Part shown: positions 33,235-46,691 of the stretch, one piece after another | How the letters are laid out: every line of letters begins with the position of its first letter | Position numbering within the stretch: position 1 is the stretch's first letter | From: Circinella minor | Taxonomy: Eukaryota > Mucoromycota > Mucoromycetes > Mucorales > Lichtheimiaceae | Direction: 5' to 3' | NCBI GenBank assembly: GCA_016758965.1 | Contig: JAEPRB010000033.1 | Location: 1-64,000 of the forward strand | DNA length: 64,000 nt | Program-made: the position numbers and the translations under genes | The notes under the pieces: generated by a model | Databases searched by the model: none | Told to the model about the DNA's origin: nothing | Seen by the model: the letters and a program-made list of their open reading frames with translations, nothing else

Positions 33235-33848
33235 AATAATTATTATAGTATTAAAATAGAAATATATAAATTTCTATATTAAAGCCGAGAAGAAAAAGGC
33301 CTTAATTTTATGTCCTACCAAATCAAAGCCACCAGTGTTTTTTTTTTTTTGTCTTTCGAAAAGTTACAAATAATTCATGCATAAAATAAATGTACTTCTT
33401 TTTCTAATACACCTGATATAAAACATATCAATTTTTTTTTGTAATTAATATAAGTTTTTATATAATCGATCCATTAAACACGTTTCTTTCTTTATTCTCG
33501 AGCGAAAAAAACAAAAACAAAAAGTATTATAATTAATTATAGTCAATTCAGTAACCTAACTTGTATTAACAAAAATAATAAATTTCCTCCCTCCGTCGCG
33601 GCGTCCAAAGTAGCTATAAAGAGTTCCTTATGAGACTGATCTCCTTGATGAGGGCACGTGTTATTGTTTCACAACTATGCTGCCCCCCCACATCTTTATA
33701 ACATTTAATTCGTGTGTAATACAATTGGTAGAATAGGCTTAGTACTCCATTATTGTTACATATATTAATTGTATATAATAATTCTTCCCGCTTTCTCTCT
33801 TCTTTTTTCTTTTTTTTTTTATATAAAATACTCATATAACATATAAAC
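33235..33848. other. Divergent intergenic region
   Basis: 614 bp between the minus-strand FYV7-like gene and the plus-strand gene at 33849. It includes a GC-rich spot GTCGCGGCGTCC near 33594-33606. No gene seen. Confidence 0.5.
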
Positions 33849-34748
33849 ATGACAATTTTAACAAAACTTTCAATATTCATATTATTATTACTTATTACCA
33901 TAACAGTAGTAACATTAGCGAATCAACAAAATAACGAATTTGATTTAACTATTCATAATAATGAACCAGAAACAACAACAACAACAGCTACTACGACTAT
34001 TATTAAAACAAGAATCACACCAACAATAATATCAACAACCAATGACAAAGAAGAAAATGAATCTCTTGCCATGGTCATTTTAATAAATGCTGGTTCAATA
34101 GCTTTTTCTTTTTTTCGACTTGTTGGTATTGGCATTTATAATATTATTACTACTTTATTTTTACCTATTTATTATTTGATATCTTTTTGTTGGCGTAATA
34201 TGGTGACACGACCATTTGCATTATTAATGAATATTGGTCATGCTCTTTATCCAGTATTCATGTTTTGTTTAGCTGCAATATGTTGTGGTACTTTAATAGG
34301 AGCTTGTGCTGGGTTTGCTACTGAAGCGATTGCATCATTTACAATTTCAGCTACTTGGGGTCGATTAACATCATCAAGTACTATGATAGAACAACAACAA
34401 CAACAACAAAAACATAGACGACGATCAAGAAGACGACATAAATCAGTGAATGATAATGATTCTTATTATGATTATTCAGATCAAGACGAAGATTATGATT
34501 ATGATAGCCAGGATGAAATATCAACTACAACAACACAAAGTGAAATATCTTCACAATGGGATCATTCCTTTTTTGGTGAACAACAATTAGGAACAAAAGG
34601 AAAAGAAAGAGCTGATCATTGGAATCAAACTTTATTATCAAGAGCATCAACAGAAAGTTCAATAACACCAAGACCATTATCACAACAACATCAACAACCA
34701 TCATCTTCTTTATCTTCAATGATGCCAATGTCACCTATGAATAAAAGA

Positions 34749-34810
<62 letters not shown>

Positions 34811-34937
34811 AACACTTAAAGAGGATTATCATGATGATATACAAGATGCTATGGATGATTGGGCATGGGATGATGATGACGATCAAGAAGAATTAGATGA
34901 ACATCCAAGATTAAGACGACGATCTGTCATACGTTAA
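33849..34937 (+). CDS. Unknown membrane protein with Asn run and acidic tail
   Basis: Single exon, 362 aa. The first 24 residues form a hydrophobic signal or anchor, followed by a Thr-rich linker. Hydrophobic segments lie near 76-95, 97-117 and 134-165, the last containing small residues (CCGTLIGACAGFATEAIA). Then come a Gln run with a basic RRRSRRRHK patch, Asp/Tyr-rich repeats (DYSDQDEDYDYDSQDE), an Asn run of about 22 near residue 301 and an acidic end (DDWAWDDDDDQEELDE) closing in RRRSVIR. No family recognised. Likely endomembrane or nuclear envelope; that is inference. Confidence 0.7.
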
Positions 34938-35411
34938 AATAGATTCCTTATTTCAAAGCTTTATTTTTGTACATAGTGAAATGATATATATATCAAAATG
35001 AAATTAATTGTATGATAATATATGTATAATACGTATGGAAAAAAAAAAGATTTATTATTTTATACGAGATAAAAAAAAGGGGGGAGAGGGGAAATACAAT
35101 GATGAGGTTAAGGCTTTTTTTTTTTGATTTTTGATTTAATAGAGCATGTTTCTATACAGCAAGAAGAAGCAAATAATGATGGAAAAAGAAGAAATATATA
35201 TAAAAAAAAAGATATTTGATATGTACACAATTAAAAGAATAAAGATGATCTTCTTTTTTTTGTTTTGTTTTGTTTGCTTTTCTTCTTTATAGAAAAGATG
35301 AGAATAAGAGTATGTTGTGTTTTCTGATACGAAATAAAGGAATAGGAAGAATAAGAGTGTGAAAAGTATATATACCAAATTAAAAAAAAAAAAAAAAACG
35401 GAATATGTTGT
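34938..35411. other. Intergenic between convergent genes
   Basis: A/T-rich 474 bp between the stops of the membrane protein gene and the DUF262 gene. Short frames on the minus strand are homopolymer-derived. Confidence 0.5.
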
Positions 35412-37145
35412 TTAGCGATGAGTACGAGGAAATTTACCACCACGACGAGCCACAGGTCGAGTTTGACGATTCGATTGTTCAGCTGCTTTTAAACATGTTT
35501 CACCTTGTACTATTTTACGTTTTAAATTGGTTCGTTTATAAAAATCCAATGCATCCTCAATCCTATTTTCATCTCCTTCTTCTTCTTCTTCAGGTACTTC
35601 ATCTGATGTATCTGTTGAACTTGCCGCTGGATGTTGAATTAATGCTGGTGTTTGACCTGTTGAATCCATTTGTTGATCAATCCATTGTAATGCTAATTTA
35701 TAACAGGGTGTACCCATACGAACACCATTGGGTGCATGTTGATAAAGATAAAATCGTAATTGATGACAATCCGCTTCATATTCTTTAATTTGACGACGTC
35801 TACGACATTTTGATATATAAAGTCCAAAAGCGAGAAATTCCATAGGTCGAAAAGGTGCTTTCCTTCCTTCAATATGAGTAAATACCATAGAGGAAGGATC
35901 ATTGATTAAGGAAACAAAGGTATTCATTACATGTGTCACAGATCGTTTGATATCATTTGTTAAAGTTAATTCATTATCAGATAAAAATGAATTGATTTTT
36001 TGTATAGTACATGGATAAACAGTAGAATTGTTCTTTGACATGATCAATAAAACAATACTAGCAACATATTGAAAGACACGACCACGTACGTCGACAAATA
36101 AAGTAGATAATTCTTCTTTATATTGTTCATAGATAGTTTGACAATATTTGGATATTGGTGTACCATTCGCTTTAAGTTTTTCGGCTGTTGTAAGTGGAAC
36201 ACCAAGTTGTACACGTGAAAAGATTTCAATCTATTATATATATTTTTAAGTATCGAGTTAGATTTTAAGAAGAGAAAAAATCATATTTTTTTTGTTCTTT
36301 TTACCTCTGAATCTGTATCCAAATTTGTATATTCAACTAGATATACAATAATTTTTGTTAGTTTTTGACACGTACACATATAATAAAATAATCATCTCAC
36401 TTTAAAACTTACCACAAACAAGTTCAGTATGATCAAAATGATCTCGAGTTATATCATCAAGATATAATTGATTATTACTACCTAAATAAGACACCTCAAA
36501 TAACTAGTTAGAATTTACACCAAAAAAAAAAAGTTACCCTTGTTAATATTACCTGTACCATCATTACAATAAAGTTTATCAACTGAACCTCCACTTAATA
36601 ATTCAGGATAGGGAATTTCATTTCTCATAAAACTATAAATAATAACATCCTATTAGTTACATAAAAAGTACAATAAAAAAAAAAAAAAGGAAAACTATGA
36701 CTATTTTACCGTAAGATAGAGGTAAGACGTTGTTTACCATCGATACAAACACGAACAACTTTTCCACCAGCTCCTTTTCTTACTGCAAACACAACAGGGG
36801 GTATATAGTAATTGTTCATAATGGAATCAATAAGCGCACACATTTTTGGACGATTCCAAACAACATCACGTTGATATGGTGCATCCTATAATATATATAT
36901 TCATTTATTATATTTAATCAATTGAATAATTAAAAACTCGTCTTTTAAAAAAAATATGAAAGAGGGTTTCCAAAGGAAAATATTTAAAAATAGAATACTT
37001 TACCAAGCTGATGCTACCATTTTCCAATAAATCTATTAAAACAGTAAATAAATAATAATTAACATGATATTTTGTAATATTTACCTTTTATTTTCCACAA
37101 AGGTAGCAATCGTGTGCTAGGCCTTTCAAGTGCCTTAAAGGACAT
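35412..37145 (-). CDS. DUF262 (ParB/GmrSD N-terminal-like) protein
   Basis: Seven exons: 37145-37085, 37032-37004, 36885-36710, 36632-36553, 36481-36413, 36336-36305, 36230-35412; 421 aa. The domain shows LDAPYQRDVVWNRPKMCALI, DSIMNNYYIPPVVF, CIDGKQRLTSILRFM and a later FSRVQLGVPLTTAEKLKANG. These are the hallmarks of DUF262, a ParB/Srx-fold domain best known from the GmrSD restriction system. Fungi carry such proteins widely without a known role. The C-terminal third is acidic, then basic (RPVARRGGKF). It is divergent from the ZGRF1-like helicase gene, with 625 bp between the start codons. Confidence 0.85.
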
Positions 37146-37770
37146 GATGAGGAGTCAAAAAAAAAAAAAAAAAAGGGTTACGGGTTTTTTTTTTTATCTT
37201 TTTTTTTTTTTTTTAGGCAAAAGATAAAGAGGTTTTTTGAAAAGTTGCATAAATATCATTTTTTTTTTTATCTCGAAAAAGTCACAGTCGCTTTTTCATT
37301 GTTGTCAATTGATATATAATTAACCCAAGTAGTATATAATAAAAATAGCGTGGTTTCTTTCATTTTATTATATATATCTATTCTACTATCATTTATTTGT
37401 TTCTTTTTGATCGCAATATTTACGTACTATTGATTTAATTTATACTTTAATAGTTTATATGTAACTTTTTTTTTTGGTCAATAAAGTTTTATTAAGTGTT
37501 ATATCATCATATTACTCATTTTAACTTTCTTTTATAAATACATAAATTTAATATATGAGATTATAAGTAATAGGTTATATTACTTGATTTGAACAATCAA
37601 TTAGATAATCCAAACAAAAAATAAATAAATAATAAGGAACTCGAAAATATAAAAACGCGATAAACCGCGAAACTGAACGCGAATTTACTTTATTCTATTT
37701 TCATTTACGCTTTCTTTTTTTTTTTTTTTTATCTTCATTTCAAACAACTTGTTAGGAAAGAAAAAAGGTC
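37146..37770. other. Bidirectional promoter region, DUF262 / ZGRF1-like helicase
   Basis: 625 bp with poly-A and poly-T tracts near 37157-37215 and 37720-37730, and a cluster of CGCG-core sites at 37655-37683 (annotated separately). No gene seen. Confidence 0.55.
37655..37683 (+). promoter_or_regulatory. Cluster of three MBF/SBF (E2F-like) sites
   Basis: ACGCGA at 37655-37660, CCGCGAAA at 37665-37672 and ACGCGAA at 37677-37683 fall within 29 bp, about 90-115 bp upstream of the helicase start codon. CGCGAAA is the core of SCB/E2F-type sites used at G1/S in fungi. Such spacing in DNA this AT-rich is unlikely by chance, but I could not compute it. Confidence 0.55.
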
Positions 37771-40700
37771 ATGGACGAACATGTTTCAAATTTCGAAGTT
37801 TTATTTACTGCTCAAAAATTAAAAAAGTTTAAAACATGGCAAGATGGTAAAAGCTTTTTTTTTTTTCCCTATTATTATCCTTATTCGAGATTACTATTAG
37901 TTTTATTTTATTATTATCATTAACATTATTATAACAGGTACAATGAAGTATTATAGCTTTAATAAAAAGGTACAAAAGCAATTCTAAATAAATGAAATCA
38001 AATACTTGTATATTTATATATATTTAAAAACTTTATTTTTTTTTTCGCTCATATAGCTTATATTAACAGATGAAAAGGGATATAATATTGACAAGTATGT
38101 AATTGATTCATCTAATAGATAATGATTTTATATAACTAACAAGACAATAAACCTATATTATTATTATAAAGGAAATTCGCCAAAATGGGTGCACCAAACG
38201 TAGGTGATGAAGTTGAATTTGACGGACATCTTGTTACAATAGAGTCGTTTATAGGTCAAAAGTCTCATTCTGTACAAAATGTTGTTGCTGCGGCGGCTGC
38301 GGCTCGTGCTGGGTTAACACCTAATCCTTCAGTTATTCAACATGTTCCAATGGCACCTCAACTACCACCAACACCAACACCAACATTGTCACTAAATGAA
38401 TTATCGGTTGGTAATAATATTGATTATCGATCTGCTCGGAAACGACTTCGTACACTTGGTAGTAATAATGCACCATCAAGACCCAGAAATAACTTTATTT
38501 CACCTCAACAGTATGTGACACCATCATTACATGAACAACAAGTGGAATCATCGATTCCTGATTATCCACAACAACACCAATCGTTAGCACAACAGCCATC
38601 ATTAAAACAACCAAGGGTACAACTACCAGTTGTGGAAACATCTATTAATCCATCAATTGCTATTGAAAATAATTCAACAGCAGAGGAGGAACAAATACAA
38701 TTGACAACGAAAATACAACAGCCTGGATTAAATGATAGTAATAACAATGATAATAATGGAAATCATAATAAAATTAATTATATTCCTAATTATCTAACAA
38801 GTATGGAGATTAATAATACATCATCATTCCCTGGTAGCAGTAATGGTGCTAGTAATAGCATGAATGCTTCAGGTTCAACAATAAATGTACAGCAGCCAAT
38901 ACGACACCAAGAAGAAGAGTTATTGAAAGAAGATCAGAATAATAATATTAAAAATAATGATCTTTTTAAACGATTTTCGTTTAATGAGAATAATACGACT
39001 CGTGCTCCATCAATGAAACGAATCGGTAAACGTGTAGTATTACCACAACAACAGGATCTAATAGATGGTAACAGGGACGATACTATGGAAATTGATAGTA
39101 ATATATCAAGTACAAATACTATTAATACTGCTACCATGACAACATCAACTACCACTTTCATGGATCCAACCACCAATAGTAATAATAATCAATTATCAAC
39201 ATTATCACCATCACAAAGAATACAAATTCAACCACCATCACTACAGCGTCGTGTTCGTGTTGGTTTATCAAAACGAACAAATAATGCATTGCATAATGAT
39301 GATACTATAAATAATGACACCTCTTCTTCAACATCAAAATCAACGATTGTAAATAACAACTATTACGAGAGCAACGACAGAAATAACAACGAGCAAACTG
39401 TTACGAGGTATATTATTAATAATGATAATTTCTCATTTTTTTTATTTTGTTTAACATATATCTATTATACGTACTTTTTATTCTAGTGCTTCGTCTTCTT
39501 CTTTTTTTGTGAAAGCATCTGCTGTTAATAATGAAGATTCAGCTGAAAGTTCTTTCTCTAACAGTAATAGTAATACTACTATTAATGATACCATGTAAGA
39601 AAGTTATTTTCTTTTCATTATTGTTTTTTTTTTCCAATGAAGTTTTTTTTTCTTTCTCTTTTTTCTTTTATATAACTTTAAATATATATATATAATAGAC
39701 GACCTCCTCCAAAACCATTCAAAGTCCCACTTGCAGATGGAACATCTATTCCAATTGTACTTCAATTTCCTACCAGTGAAAAAATACAAGCTTTTGGTAA
39801 AAACCGAACACAATTAAAACGTACAAAAATTGTACCTTCTAATTTCGTATGTATTATTACTATATATATATATATCTTACATAAAAAAGAAAATGCATGT
39901 ATTTTAACTATGCATATGAATTTTATTTATTATTAGCGTAACTCTATACAATATCGAGATACATTTCAAAAAATTATTCATGAACATTTACAGGTAAATA
40001 ATAAGAAAAATAAAAATATATTATTATTGATATCAATCTTATTTTTATTTCCAATAATGTATATATATTGATAGCTTCTATTATATACTTATGGAGGAGC
40101 CTATTTTAATATTTATAAAAATATTGGACAAAAGAAAAATGAACTTGAACGTATTTTTCGTTCAAAAGGAATTGGATTCTATGATTCCATTGAAATGCAA
40201 AGGTAAAATAAATGAATATAAAGATTAGAGTTAATTGTTTATGATTTTTATATATTGAACTATGGTTATTTAATTAAATAGAAGTCAAGGACGCTTATCA
40301 ATACAAGAGCGTTATCGTCTGAAATTACATAATAGAGAACATCATTCAAAATACAGTAAAGGTATATATAAGATAGTGAGATGAATGATAATAGCTATCT
40401 AATAAAAAAACATAATGAGTTATGTTTGCTAACTCTATCGTGTAATATTTTATACAAGATGACATTTGGGTCATATCAAAGAATCCATCATTTGATGCAA
40501 GTTATACATTTCTTTCAAAAAGTATTTTCTATGGACCTTTTTCTGATGGATATTTAGAGGTTTGTATATATATATATATAATACTTGATTATTAATTGAT
40601 AGATTGATATGTGTTAATAATTATCTATGTATTATTATAATAATGATAAATAGATTGAATGTTTAACGTCCCGAGATGCTCGAGTAGCAAATACATTTAT

Positions 40701-43700
40701 GAATGGAAACAAATCAACTGTTTATGCATTAAGAACTATTTCAGCCAATAATGAGTTTATGATGCTTGGTAATAATCTCAATAACATATAAAATATGAAA
40801 GTTGATTATAGTAACTTATTATTAATATGTGTAAATTATCATCTTTCTATTATTATAGATGCTTTACAAGATAAATTAGATCATTTACCCTTATTACCTT
40901 ATCTACTTTGTGATGATAAGAGAAGGAATAGAAAACGAAAAACTCAAGAAGACTTATTACCTGTTACTAATCTACATTATATTAATATTACGAGAGAAGA
41001 TAATTTGGATATTGAACAAAAATTGCAAGAGTATATTAAAAGATATCATCTAAATGAAGATCAACAAAGGTAAATAGAATACATTTATGCGTTTATAATC
41101 ATCATATATATACTTATTATAACATATATAGTGTATTACGACAAGTTGCAAAATCAGTTATTGTTGCACCTAATTGGAATCAAGAACCTGATTCTCCTAT
41201 TACTTTAGTACATGGTAAATTTAAAACTATTGTTTTTATTTTTATTTTTATTTTTTTTTACTAAATAGTTATTTATTTTTTTATTTTTTTGCATGTGTAA
41301 TTTAGGTGTATTTGGTTCAGGAAAAAGGTAAAGATTATAGTTTTTGAAAAATATTAATCAGAAGAGAATGGTAGTGTAATAATTTGAATTAATCATTCAC
41401 CTTTCTTCAATTTTTGTTTTGGTGGAATAGTTATTTAGCAGCTGTAATAATTATTTTCTTGAGAGATATCGTTGATTCAGTTAATTCTATGCGAGAACCA
41501 GATGATTTAATATTATTTAGAATATTGATCTATTCCATGACAGTAAGTTATTTTTATTTGGGATAGTTTATATATATATATATATATATTTACTAAACGG
41601 TTATATATATATAAATATATTAATAGAACGTTGCGGTGGATCGAATTCTCATTGTAAGTAATGATATTATTACTACTAGCATTATGAAAAAAAAGTTAAA
41701 TAAATTTTTAGTCTTTAGATAAACTTGGATACGACTCATTTATTCGTGTTGGAAGGTATATATAAGGATACATATCAAAAATCATCTCCAGTGATCTTAT
41801 CCTTTCTCTCTTTCTAAATATATATTTTTAAATCTATTTAGTTTAAAAAAGATTTCAAAAACCATTTTACCATATACTATTCGTGCAAAAATGTCCAGTA
41901 ACGAAGGTAATAACTATATAATAAGTTTCACAGTAGTAATAATATTAAGCAAAAGAGCTAATACAAAACTAAAAATTTATTGTTTTAAAATGAAATAGAA
42001 CTAAAAGAATTAGAACATATGCTTGAAGATCCACAAAACTCTGAAGAAGATATTGAATTAATTGCTTCAACTATACAAAAATTTCGTAAAACTGAGAATA
42101 CAATGCAATTACAAAACATGGATGTTGTTGGTAAAGTAATTTTTTTTTTTTTTGTCCAGTAAAAAATAATAATAATTTTAACATAAAAATTATATATTGC
42201 AGGTACAACTTGTATGGCATCTACCTTTGATATATTTGGAAATACATCATTTTCACTTGCACTAGTGGATGAAGCATCACAATTAACTGAACCGATGTCT
42301 ATGGTTCCTTTAACTCGATTTGGATGTAGTCGATTGATTATGATTGGTGATCCACTTCAGGTATTTAATAACAAAAAATAAAATAAAGTTGAGTATATAT
42401 AAGATTGCTAGTTAACTCATGGTCTAATAATAATAATATACATATATAGTTACCACCCACAGTAAGCACAACTGCCGAAGAAGAAAAAATTGGTCAAGGA
42501 TTGGATAAAACATTATTTGATCGATTAACAGAGGTTTGTACTTTTCTTATACACTTAATACACTTATTGACTGAGAATTATAGGAAAATTTAACACAAAT
42601 TCTATATATATCTAATAGATAGGACATCGAACTATCATGCTTCGTACACAGTACAGAGTAGGTGACTATTATTATTATTATTATTGATATGTATCACATT
42701 GAATCTGATATATTTTTTTCTCTTTAATTATTAGTGTCATCCTGCTATATCATCTATTAGCAACCATCTCTTTTATAGTCGACAATTACAAGATGGTATC
42801 ACTGTAGAGGATCGAAAACCATTGATAGAAGGATTACCTAATCTTATGTTTATTGATATTGGAGGACAGGTATATACATATTTTTTTTTTGATTCGTCTA
42901 TTACGCAAAAGGGCCAAGAAGATGAAAATTGAACATAATCCTAATTCATTATACACTCTTTCCCTTTCCCCCACCCTTTAAAAATTGGGCTTATGATTTA
43001 TTTAGGAACAACGAAATTTCCGAAATAATTCTTTTTGGAATGAAACTGAAGCATCTATTGCAACTTATATTATTGAAGCATTAATTGGACTTTCTATATC
43101 TCCAAATGATATTGGTGTCATTTCATTATGTAAATTTTTCACTCTTTTCTTTTGAAAAATTCGTATATCTCATTATCATGTTTAGATGATAATAACAAAT
43201 TTTATTATGGTTTTTGTTATATATTTACAGATAAAGAACAAGCAGATAAAATGATTGAATTTATTGGTAATCGATCCGAAAGAAAACAATCCGTTCAAGT
43301 GTCTACAGTGGATGCTTTTCAGGTAATAAAAAAAAAAGTAAAAATAAGTAAAAAGCAAAAATAAACTAAAACAAAACAAAACAAAAAATTTCTACTTTTT
43401 ATAAAGGGTGGTGAAAAAGAAGTGATCATTTTATCAACAGTTCGTACAACAAATAGTTCGTTTATCGACAATTGTCCTCGTGTCAACGTGGCAGTAACTC
43501 GTGCAAGACGGCATTTGATTATATTGGGAAAGCAGACTTTATTATTAAATAATGAACTTTGGGGTAATATTGTCATGCGTTGTCAAGGTAAATATAGAAA
43601 TAGTTGATAATAATGATATACTATATTCTAATAACACATTCATCTTATGTATTATCTATTACAGATAATAGTTTAACAGGACATGATTGTACACGCCTTT

Positions 43701-43732
43701 TAAAGCGATTGCAGGTTGAAAATGATTCTTAA
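37771..43732 (+). CDS. ZGRF1-like SF1 DNA helicase with N-terminal DUF2439 (Mte1) domain
   Basis: 27 exons, 1,231 aa: 37771-37846, 37938-37969, 38057-38094, 38172-39407, 39487-39594, 39699-39846, 39937-39993, 40075-40202, 40282-40361, 40459-40559, 40654-40768, 40859-41069, 41132-41214, 41306-41327, 41431-41542, 41627-41653, 41712-41755, 41842-41906, 41999-42130, 42203-42360, 42450-42533, 42619-42657, 42735-42869, 43006-43129, 43231-43322, 43407-43587, 43665-43732. Phases close throughout. Residues 1-80 form DUF2439 (FEVLFTAQKLKKFKTWQDG; VGDEVEFDGHLVTIESF). A disordered Asn/Ser/Gln region of about 400 residues follows. The UPF1/Dna2-like helicase core covers about 640-1220: Walker A GVFGSGKS (about 805), Walker B LALVDEAS (about 958), QYRCHP (about 1032) and VNVAVTRARRHL (about 1177). 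Human ZGRF1 and yeast Mte1 act with Mph1/FANCM-type enzymes on D-loops and crosslink repair. No GRF zinc finger was seen. Confidence 0.9.
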
Positions 43733-43872
43733 AAACTTCTGTAATATAGTTTAAGTAACGTAATATACTCATTGCAAATAATCAATACATGCTTTATACA
43801 ATACATATAATAATAACAATAATAAAAGCTTGTTAATATTATTGAATACACTTTATTATTATGTGTCCTTCA

Positions 43873-46691
43873 TCATTCAAAATGATGCTTCTCATTTAAA
43901 TTATCATGAAGTCTACGTAATTCACAGAAAGGCATATTTTTTCTATTGTTTTTGTTTGCTTGCTGGTGATGCTGTTGTTGTCCTTGTACTACTGTTGTAG
44001 TTGATAATAATGTTGGATGATGATGTGTATTGGTTTTTTCTTTTTTGGCCAACTTTCGCATAGCAACGAAATCACTAATATTTGCGCTCGGTGAAAATCC
44101 ACCGTTTGGCATTATTGTACTTGGGCGTGTTAATTTCCAACCAGAAACGGACAGTGGACTGTTATTAAACAAACCGTTACTATCAGCAAGGTGTTGTTGT
44201 TGTTGAAAATTACGATAATGGTTCCCAAGATGTTGTTGTTTGTTTTTGTTACCACTATTCATAAAATTGCTTATGGGAGCATGAGTCAAGTTATTATCCG
44301 TATGCTCACTAGAGAATGATTCGGGTTGTTGTCCGAAAAAAGGCAAAGAAGAAGCTGTTGTGGAAAACGATGGTGGTGATGGTAATGCTTTAGTTGCTGT
44401 TGTAAAATTTTTCTTTGTAAAAGAACTTGTATTTTGTCTTAGCATTTGATTCGAAGCGGGTATAGTTTTGCTATTGTTAAAGTTCCTATTATAATGTTGA
44501 GGGTATTGAGCATGGGTTGTTGTTGTTCCTATTGACGGTGTAGCTCGTTCATGTTGCATTAGAGATGAATTAGTTTCTCTCAATACACTCCTTGTTGGCG
44601 AAGCTGGAGTCCGCGTAAAGGGGCGATGAGGATGTGTAGCTACTGGTGTTGATTCCATTGTATTTTGTTTAATAATGGTACTGATGTGACTAGAAGCAGG
44701 AGAATTGGACCTTTCTTTTTGTGATTCTGGAGTTGAACTGCCAGTCTTTGTAACGGATACGGGTGCTGTTGCTATTGGTGTAGGTGAATTACTGATAGCA
44801 GATAATGTTTCTTTTGAAGGTGAAGTCTCCCAACAATGCAGTTTACGTCGGTGTTGCTGTTGTTGTATATCCGGTGATGAAGCTCTACTGCTATTAGTAT
44901 TATAATAATCCACTGATGATACAGAATCTTGCTTTCTCCTTTTATTATGAACAGTGATAGCGTCTTCACTGGTCAGTCCATTCAATTTCCGTCGTTTACC
45001 CGCATATTCATTTACTCGCCGTATACCAACAAGTGCATCAACATACATGGATGGTTCTACATTTACTACATCATGACATTCCTTTTTGTCTTCTTCCGCA
45101 GTACCAATAATTATAGTTGAAGTCGGTTTATTATGATTATGTTGCTGTTGTGAGTATTTTGACACCATTCCTATTGTTGTTGGTAAAGTTCTTTTGTTTT
45201 CCGTATCTGATTGTAATGGTGATAATGAATTTGTGGCGGTTATATTATTATATTCTCTATTAATGAAACCATGTTCTTGATTTTGTTTTTCATCGTTATT
45301 TCCAGTAATCGAATCCATCAGCACTGAATCATAATCAAGATTTGAGTAAGTTGTTGCTGATTCCAAAGTATGAGAATCTTCCATGAATATGATATTATTA
45401 TTGTCATTATTTATAGTGTTGCTCTTGTCCTTGGTAGTGTTGTTGTTGATTGAAACCAAAGACAAATTATTTTCTAACGATGAATGTGATATCCATGATC
45501 GTGAAAATGATTCTTTGTCGAACAAAGCAGTTTGAGAAAAACCTGACCAAATCTAAAATCAAGCATAATACATATATATATATTTCAATTAATTTGTAAT
45601 AGAGCAGTTGATTGTGGTAATAATAAGAAGAAAAAAAGTTGTTGATTATGATGAATACGTAGTTCTATATGCTTACTACATCATTTTTTACACTAGGAAG
45701 ATTATTACTGCTTTTAATTGTGCTACATTTATTGTCAAACGGATCCAATATTAATTGATTAAGTTCGTCAAAGACTGGTTGATCAATACAGATTTGTCGT
45801 TGTTGTTCGTTCATACTATTATCATACAATTTACAAATAGATACTAATTATTCACTATTATTTTATTCAACATTATATTATTTCATACATAATAAGCTGT
45901 TTCAGAACAATATGCTAAAAGACATAAAGCATAAAAGATAAATATACATATTTTGTACCTGAAGTGATCCATTCGATTTTCTTGCATTGATGCCTTACTA
46001 TCATCAATTATATGAGGTACTTTCATAATAGGTAACATACGAGTTCTATTTTGAAGTGTCCACAGGGGTAAAACTCGTTGATTATTTGTTGATAATGTTA
46101 TTAACGGTGATTCCAACATATATAATGATTGAGCAAATTCAAGATCTTGAAGATTATACTTCCTCCATGGATTGCTCTTGTTCCATTGTTTTTCCAAATT
46201 CGAAAGGTGATCATCAGCCACTTTATCAGTTTGCCAAGTACCACCTCTATCGTGTTCCTCTTTAATACAATTAAAAATAATTGGTGTTATTATGCTATTA
46301 TGGTTACTGTCATTATCATTGCTCGTTTGCTGTATTATCCATTCTGGTGGATCTTTGTAACTATTTATTTTAATTCCATGTCGATTTTGATATTGAATGA
46401 TTTCACGACATGCATCTCGAAAATACTGTTCACGAAAAAGAATTTCTTTTTTATACATGTTAATAAAGTTTTTCTTCTTATTTTTTAGTATCAATTGAAG
46501 ATCATACCATAGTCATTATTAATATTGATTGCATTAGTAGCACTAGTATTATTTTGTTGTTGATAATGAGATGGAGGATGCGTTGAATGCATTGTTTGTT
46601 TAAACAATTCTTGATCATTCATCAAGTCAAACAAGTAGCTTTGTGTATCATTTCTCCAATCATGATCAGATTTATTTGATAAAGTATCCAT
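43873..46691 (-). CDS. Disordered protein of unknown function
   Basis: Four exons: 46691-46508, 46445-45959, 45815-45677, 45552-43873; 829 aa. The N-terminal ~230 residues look structured (EQYFRDACREIIQYQ; WRKYNLQDLEFAQSLYML). The rest is Ser/Thr/Asn/Gln-rich with many SP/TP sites (RTPASPTRS; ETSPSKE) and a short basic segment DFVAMRKLAKKEK near 770. The C-terminus has PFCELRRLHDNLNEKHHFE. The first intron (62 bp) was placed by phase and could shift. I do not recognise the family. A nuclear, CDK-regulated role is a guess from the SP/TP sites. It is convergent with the helicase gene, with 140 bp between stops. Confidence 0.7.

Noticed and set aside
38185..39486. Separate 433-codon gene starting at 38185
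   Set aside because: It is the internal exon 4 of the helicase gene; the DUF2439 domain reads across three upstream exons into it in phase.
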